Below are positions 6,701 through 10,705 of a stretch of 10,705 bases of DNA, one piece after another. The number at the start of each line of letters is the position of its first letter. Within the stretch, counting starts at the first letter, position 1. The notes beneath the pieces are model-generated. The model saw nothing but the letters and a program-made list of their open reading frames with translations, was not told the origin of the DNA and did no database searches. The DNA is taken from positions 1-10,705 of the forward strand of contig JALSQJ010000142.1 of the NCBI GenBank assembly GCA_026985495.1. Reading direction: 5' to 3'. Source of the stretch: Campylobacteraceae bacterium. GTDB lineage: Bacteria; Campylobacterota; Campylobacteria; Campylobacterales; Sulfurovaceae. The position numbers were made by a program, and so were the translations under genes.

Positions 6701-7408
6701 TTGTTGTATCTATACCAACCAACAAAAGGCTATGCTTACAATAGTGACTCTATTTTTTTATATGATTTTATTAGTCAATTTAAACCTAAAGGTTCACTAT
6801 TAGATGTAGGCTGTGGAGTGGGAATTATCTCTCTACTTCTTACAAGAGATTTTAAAACCCAAACCTCTATTATAGATAAACAAGAGAGTATGCTAAACTA
6901 TGCTAAACTTAATTTTAAAATCAATAGATTAGATACCAAGGCTTATCATGGTGACTTTATTGAGTTTTCAGAAGAGCAAAAGTTTAACACTATTGTCTCT
7001 AATCCACCATTTTATGATAGCAATGTTATTCAGAGTGAGAACCAACATTTAAATATTGCTAGATATGCACACCATTTACCAATTGAAACATTTATTAAAA
7101 AGGTTAAAAAACTCTTAAAACCAAAAGGTCGCTTTATCTTCTGCTATGATGCTAAACAGGTAGATTTACTTCTATATCAATTAAAAGATAGTAAAATAAA
7201 CCCTGAAGTGATGCGTTTTGTTCACTCAAAAATAGATAGAGAGTCAAAATTGGTTATGATTTCAGCAAGAGTAAACTCAAAATCATTAATGAAGATACTC
7301 CCTCCACTTATTGTTTTTAACAAAGATAGTATCTACAATAAAGAGGCTAAGAATGCTTTTATTAATGCAGGAACATATACTATCAAAGGAGAGTTTAATG
7401 CCAAGTAA
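6701..7408 (+). CDS. TrmN6-like SAM-dependent methyltransferase (probable tRNA1(Val) A37 N6-methyltransferase)
   Basis: The family uses S-adenosylmethionine to methylate N6 of adenine 37 in tRNA1(Val) (YfiC/TrmN6, COG4123). The 235-residue protein opens YQPTKGYAYNSDSIFL, as in that family. The SAM-binding motif I is LLDVGCGVGIISLL (33-46), and the N6-adenine motif NPPF is at 101-104. The end is basic and poorly conserved. The start is uncertain: tandem TTG codons occur at 6701 and 6704, and AGGA (6694-6697) is better spaced for the second. No ATG lies nearby. It is the first gene of a compact operon and overlaps the next gene by 11 bases. The exact tRNA target in this organism is inferred; a different RNA or protein substrate is possible. 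Confidence 0.82.
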   Translation: MLYLYQPTKGYAYNSDSIFLYDFISQFKPKGSLLDVGCGVGIISLLLTRDFKTQTSIIDKQESMLNYAKLNFKINRLDTKAYHGDFIEFSEEQKFNTIVSNPPFYDSNVIQSENQHLNIARYAHHLPIETFIKKVKKLLKPKGRFIFCYDAKQVDLLLYQLKDSKINPEVMRFVHSKIDRESKLVMISARVNSKSLMKILPPLIVFNKDSIYNKEAKNAFINAGTYTIKGEFNAK

Positions 7409-7778
7409 TATCGTATCTCAAGAGGGATTTAACTACAGATTTCAACCCTCTGCATGTGAGAGTTGTGGTGGTGCTTGTTGTACAGGTGCTAGTGGTTATA
7501 TTTGGGCAAAATACCCAGAGATAGAAAAAATGGCTAATTTTTTAGAACTTACAGTGGAAGAATTTGCTACAATGTATCTAAAGAGAGTGAAACATCGATA
7601 CTCACTTGTAGAAAAAAAAATAGATAACGAGAACTATGCGTGTATCTTTTTTAATGAAACGTTAAAACAGTGTAGCATATACCCTGTAAGACCACGGCAA
7701 TGTAGAACATTTCCGTTTTGGGAGACGTTTAAAAATAATGAAGAAGAGGTAAGAGACGAGTGTCCTGGAATAATTTAA
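7398..7778 (+). CDS. YkgJ-family cysteine-cluster protein (UPF0153, zinc/iron-chelating domain)
   Basis: This 126-residue cytoplasmic protein belongs to the YkgJ/UPF0153 family, predicted to bind zinc or an iron-sulfur cluster; its cellular role is not established. The signature is CESCGGACC (C20, C23, C27, C28), followed by C82, C92 and C102 in the CSIYPVRPRQCRTFPF block and by C122 near the end. All eight cysteines lie in family-typical places. The start at 7398 is preferred over an in-frame ATG at 7311 because AAAGGAG lies 6 bases before it. The longer version would also add 29 residues encoded inside the methyltransferase gene. The gene overlaps the methyltransferase by 11 bases and the following lipoprotein by 19, implying translational coupling. 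Confidence 0.87.
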   Translation: MPSNIVSQEGFNYRFQPSACESCGGACCTGASGYIWAKYPEIEKMANFLELTVEEFATMYLKRVKHRYSLVEKKIDNENYACIFFNETLKQCSIYPVRPRQCRTFPFWETFKNNEEEVRDECPGII

Positions 7779-9124
7779 ATACAAATAATAGAGCAGTGTT
7801 TACACTATTTGCATTTTCTATCTTATATCTTACTGGTTGTAGCAGTAGCTACCGTGTACCAGAACGTAGTAAAGTTATAGTAGAAAAAGAGAAGTTGCCA
7901 CAATACAATCCAAGAAATTTTTCAACTCAGAACAAAAAGTATAAGCTAGAGAATGAGGATGAGTTAATCATAAAAGCAATTTGGCTTGAAGAGCAACATA
8001 ACTATGCCCAGAGTAACAAAATCTATGCCAAACTTTATGATGCAACGAAACAAGATGAGTATCTACTAAAAGAGTTAACAACAGCTCACTATGCAGGTAT
8101 TTTATCAAAAAATATAGATGCTTTGAAATCTTATATAAGACGTAATCCAAGTGACATACAAGCTAAACGACTGCTTCTCTCTTTTAATCTAAAAGAGAAA
8201 AAATTTCAAGAGGCAAAAGATGTTGCTTCTCTACTAACAAAAGAGTCAAAACAGGCAATTGACTATGAACTTGCTGCAAATCCATACATTTTTACAGGTG
8301 ACTACCAACAGGCACTCATCTATCTTGACCAAGCTTATAAAAAAACACTCAATGAAGATATTCTTTTAAAAATTGTAACAATTGAAGTTAACTATTTACA
8401 AGATATTGATAGTGCTGTAGAGAGACTTGAAAAACACCGTAAACTTCACGGTTGTAGTGAAAAGATTTGCCTACAACTTATAGCTATCTATGGTCAACAA
8501 GAAAAAATTGCAAAGCTTATTCCTATCTATAAAGATTTAGCTAAAAAGAGTCAAAAAGAGATATATATTGAAAAGGTGATTGAGGGTTATCTCTTTAACA
8601 AAGATATTGATGGTGCAATCAACTACCTAAAAACTGATTATAAAAATGATGAGCTACTCTACTCTCTTTATATGGAGAAAAAAGAGTATAAAAAAGCCTA
8701 TGCATTAACACAAAAGCTACTAAAAACAAGTAAAGACCCAAAATGGTATGCTGAGAGTGCCATTGCTCAATATGAGACTCTAAAGAACAAAGATGATAAG
8801 AAATCATTAAATAAAATTGTCAAAAAATTTGAAAAAGCTTTAGAACTTGGAGTTGAAGATGCTGTCTATTTGAACTATTATGGTTATACTCTAATAGATA
8901 AAGAGATAGATGTAAAAAAAGGGATAAAAATTATTAAAAAAGTTCTTAAACAAGAGCCTGAAAATAGCTACTATATGGACTCTCTTGCATGGGGTGAATA
9001 TAAACTTGGAAACTGTAACAAAGCATACCCTCTAATGAAAAAAGTTGTTGAGATAGAGGGGTTAAATGAAGATGAAATTATTGAACACTGGAAAGCTATT
9101 AATACTAAATGTAGTAAAAATTAA
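7760..9124 (+). CDS. TPR-repeat lipoprotein
   Basis: This is a 454-residue lipoprotein with a type II signal peptide: R11, a hydrophobic stretch (12-24) and the lipobox LTGC with C27 as the lipidated residue. Serines follow, so outer-membrane sorting is likely if Lol rules apply. The rest is helical TPR/SEL-like repeats from about 65 to 445. Clear units are near 70-95 ([17 protein letters not shown]), 168-195, 300-322, and a strong last one at 404-430 ([19 protein letters not shown]). C232 and C237 may form a disulfide. The start is GTG at 7760, 19 bases inside ykgJ, with GAGG ten bases upstream. A GTG at 7796 is possible but would lose the only positive residue before the core. The role is unknown; an envelope assembly scaffold is plausible. 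Confidence 0.85.
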   Translation: MSWNNLNTNNRAVFTLFAFSILYLTGCSSSYRVPERSKVIVEKEKLPQYNPRNFSTQNKKYKLENEDELIIKAIWLEEQHNYAQSNKIYAKLYDATKQDEYLLKELTTAHYAGILSKNIDALKSYIRRNPSDIQAKRLLLSFNLKEKKFQEAKDVASLLTKESKQAIDYELAANPYIFTGDYQQALIYLDQAYKKTLNEDILLKIVTIEVNYLQDIDSAVERLEKHRKLHGCSEKICLQLIAIYGQQEKIAKLIPIYKDLAKKSQKEIYIEKVIEGYLFNKDIDGAINYLKTDYKNDELLYSLYMEKKEYKKAYALTQKLLKTSKDPKWYAESAIAQYETLKNKDDKKSLNKIVKKFEKALELGVEDAVYLNYYGYTLIDKEIDVKKGIKIIKKVLKQEPENSYYMDSLAWGEYKLGNCNKAYPLMKKVVEIEGLNEDEIIEHWKAINTKCSKN

Positions 9125-9144
9125 AAAAAATAGAAGGTAAAAAA

Positions 9145-9942
9145 GTGGCACAAATCTTAGATGAGATTATAAAAAAAACAAAAGCAGATTTAGAGAAGAG
9201 AAAAGTAGAGTACCCATTAGAGTGGTTAGGTCGTTCACTCTCACTTAATCCATTTCCTCCTAGAGATATATTTTCAGCTCTAAAATCGACAGAAGAGAAC
9301 CCATATAGAATTATTGCTGAAATTAAAAAAGCGAGTCCAAGCAAAGGAGTAATTCGTAAAGATTTCGACCCAATGGCTATTGGTCAAGCCTATCAAAATG
9401 GTGGAGCAGACTCACTATCTATTTTAACTGAACCACACTTTTTTCAGGGTAACAAAGAGTATTTGGGAATGGTTCGTCGTTATACATCTATTCCTCTACT
9501 TCGTAAAGACTTTATTGTAGATAAGTATCAACTTGTAGAGGCTCTTGCTTATGGTGCTGACTATGTACTTCTTATTGCTACGGCATTAAGTAGAAAAGAG
9601 TTAAAAGAGCTATTAAACTATACTCGTCATTTAGGAATGGAGGCATTAGTTGAGATTCATGACAAAAAAGATTTAACAAAAGCTATCTTTGCTGGAGCAG
9701 ATATTATTGGTATTAACCATCGAAACCTTGAGACTTTTGAGATGGATATGAGTTTAAGTGAACGACTTATTCCTCTTATTCCAAACCGTAAAATTATTGT
9801 AGCTGAGAGTGGAATTAACAACCATGAAACTATTAAAGAGCTTTCAAAAGTGGGTGCAGATGCTTTTTTAGTAGGAGAACATTTTATGCGTCAAGATGAC
9901 ATTACATCTGCTATAAAAGAGCTAAAGTACGGTAAAGAATAA
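9145..9942 (+). CDS. trpC: Indole-3-glycerol phosphate synthase
   Basis: TrpC converts CdRP to indole-3-glycerol phosphate with loss of CO2 and water, the fourth step from chorismate to tryptophan. At 265 residues it is a stand-alone (beta/alpha)8 barrel, not fused to TrpF. Active-site residues are all present: E59 and K61 in [13 protein letters not shown]121 in LRKDF, E170 in VEIHD, N191 in GINHRNL, and E221-S222 in AESGI. The phosphate-binding end is FLVGEHFM. The start is GTG, with AGAAGG (9132-9137) seven bases before it; the MAQILDEI opening fits the family. It follows the lipoprotein gene by 20 bases and overlaps the next start by one base (TAATG). No other trp genes and no attenuator-like leader are visible. 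Confidence 0.96.
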   Translation: MAQILDEIIKKTKADLEKRKVEYPLEWLGRSLSLNPFPPRDIFSALKSTEENPYRIIAEIKKASPSKGVIRKDFDPMAIGQAYQNGGADSLSILTEPHFFQGNKEYLGMVRRYTSIPLLRKDFIVDKYQLVEALAYGADYVLLIATALSRKELKELLNYTRHLGMEALVEIHDKKDLTKAIFAGADIIGINHRNLETFEMDMSLSERLIPLIPNRKIIVAESGINNHETIKELSKVGADAFLVGEHFMRQDDITSAIKELKYGKE

Positions 9943-10705
9943 TGCAAAATATTATTATTACAGGTTGCTCAACAGGTATTGGACTAGAGACAGCTAAATA
10001 TCTAAAACAGCAAGGATATAAAGTTTACCCTACAGTCAAAAATGAAGCTCACTTAGAGACTCTACGACAGATGGGTTTTGAAAATGTTATGAAACTAGAT
10101 GTACGCAACTCATTTGAAATTGCAGATGTAATTGCTTCTGTACTTATTGAAGATGGTAAGATTGATGTCTGGTTTAACAATGCAGGTTTTGGTCAAGCAG
10201 GTGCATTAGAAGATATTGAGACACACATTTTAAGAGAGCAGTTTGAGACAAATGTTTTTGGTCTTCATGAAGCAACTAAACAGATTATCCCTGTAATGCG
10301 TAAACAGGGTCATGGTAAAATTATTCAACACTCATCAGTTCTTGGGTTGGTTTCACTCTTTGGACGTGGAGCTTACAATGCTAGTAAGTATGCCATTGAA
10401 GGGCTAACCGATACATTAAGACTTGAACTAAAAGGGACAAATATCTACCCTATTCTACTCAATACTGGTCCTATTACCAGCTCATTTAGAAAAACTGCTA
10501 TGAGAAAACTTAGAGAGAATGTTGATATAGAGAACTCTATTTTTAAAGAGAACTACTTAGCAAACTTAGCTAAAAAGAAGAGTGAAGTACCCTTTAATGA
10601 AGAGCCTATTGCAGTTGCTAAAGTAGTAGAGAAGATTATAAAATCAAATAGACCAAAACCTCGTTACTACATTACTAAAGCAACTACACTTTTAGGAACA
10701 CTCAA
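9942..10705 (+). CDS. Short-chain dehydrogenase/reductase, YbbO-like (partial, runs off the right edge)
   Basis: This is an NAD(P)-dependent oxidoreductase of the classical SDR fold; 254 codons are present and the stop lies outside. It shows the cofactor motif TGCSTGIG (7-14), NNAG (79-82), N104, and the catalytic S132, Y145 and K149 (YNASK). The strings FGRGAYNASKYA, NTGPI and PKPRYY match the pattern I recall for E. coli YbbO, an NADP-dependent aldehyde reductase, so a related aldehyde or ketone substrate is likely but unproven. The ATG shares a base with the trpC stop (TAATG) and has no independent strong ribosome site beyond GGTAAAG, so translation is probably coupled to trpC. No link to tryptophan synthesis is evident. 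Confidence 0.88.
   Translation, partial: MQNIIITGCSTGIGLETAKYLKQQGYKVYPTVKNEAHLETLRQMGFENVMKLDVRNSFEIADVIASVLIEDGKIDVWFNNAGFGQAGALEDIETHILREQFETNVFGLHEATKQIIPVMRKQGHGKIIQHSSVLGLVSLFGRGAYNASKYAIEGLTDTLRLELKGTNIYPILLNTGPITSSFRKTAMRKLRENVDIENSIFKENYLANLAKKKSEVPFNEEPIAVAKVVEKIIKSNRPKPRYYITKATTLLGTL

Noticed and set aside
7311..7397. N-terminal extension of the YkgJ-family gene from an ATG at 7311
   Set aside because: It would lie inside the methyltransferase gene, has no ribosome site, and the ATG at 7398 has AAAGGAG at ideal spacing and gives the usual family length.
9125..9144. A trp leader or attenuator before trpC
   Set aside because: The gap is only 20 bases and holds no Trp codons or hairpin, just the ribosome site.
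9105..9344. 79-codon frame on the minus strand across the start of trpC
   Set aside because: It is opposite strongly conserved trpC and lipoprotein coding sequence, with no ribosome site or recognisable protein; a shadow frame.
1..10705. Mobile elements, CRISPR arrays, tRNA/rRNA genes, phage or defence genes
   Set aside because: I looked for transposase motifs, terminal inverted repeats, regularly spaced repeats and tRNA-like cloverleaf ends and saw none. Base composition and codon use look even throughout, so there is no sign of an acquired island.

Overview
The window is AT-rich bacterial chromosome with tightly packed genes. Low GC, AGA/GAG-rich codon use and the order methyltransferase - YkgJ - TPR lipoprotein - trpC point to Campylobacterota. 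I recall the same order around trpC in Campylobacter jejuni (Cj0495-Cj0498), but that is memory, not a search. A Sulfurovum- or Sulfurimonas-like free-living member is my best guess; genus is not established.

Left part (1-1400): a minus-strand run of three small or partial genes. These are a 50-residue membrane protein (397-549), a 97-residue three-helix membrane protein (58-351), and the first 19 codons of a protein whose N-terminus resembles Lgt-like transferases (1-58). Divergent from them is an exported DUF2059-like protein (660-1400). It converges on gdhA, and a hairpin inside its own 3' end looks like the gdhA terminator.

Centre (1418-6631): gdhA (NADP-type glutamate dehydrogenase, minus) and purL (FGAM synthase, plus) diverge from a 103-bp promoter region. 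purL converges on an exported 172-residue protein of unknown function (minus). Upstream of that lies bpt (minus), the leucyltransferase of the bacterial N-degron pathway.

Right part (6701-10705): a compact plus-strand operon of five genes with overlapping or nearly touching ends. They are a TrmN6-like tRNA methyltransferase, a YkgJ-family cysteine-cluster protein, a TPR lipoprotein, trpC, and a YbbO-like short-chain dehydrogenase cut by the window edge. A perfect 9-bp inverted repeat sits on the ribosome binding site of the first gene.

Most of the window is core metabolism (ammonia assimilation, purine and tryptophan synthesis) and tRNA or protein modification. I saw no mobile element, CRISPR array, rRNA or tRNA gene, and no clear new defence or biosynthetic system. 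The less explained parts are the small membrane genes at the left, the exported 172-residue protein with its phased upstream repeats, hairpins placed on ribosome binding sites, and the functionally mixed trpC operon.
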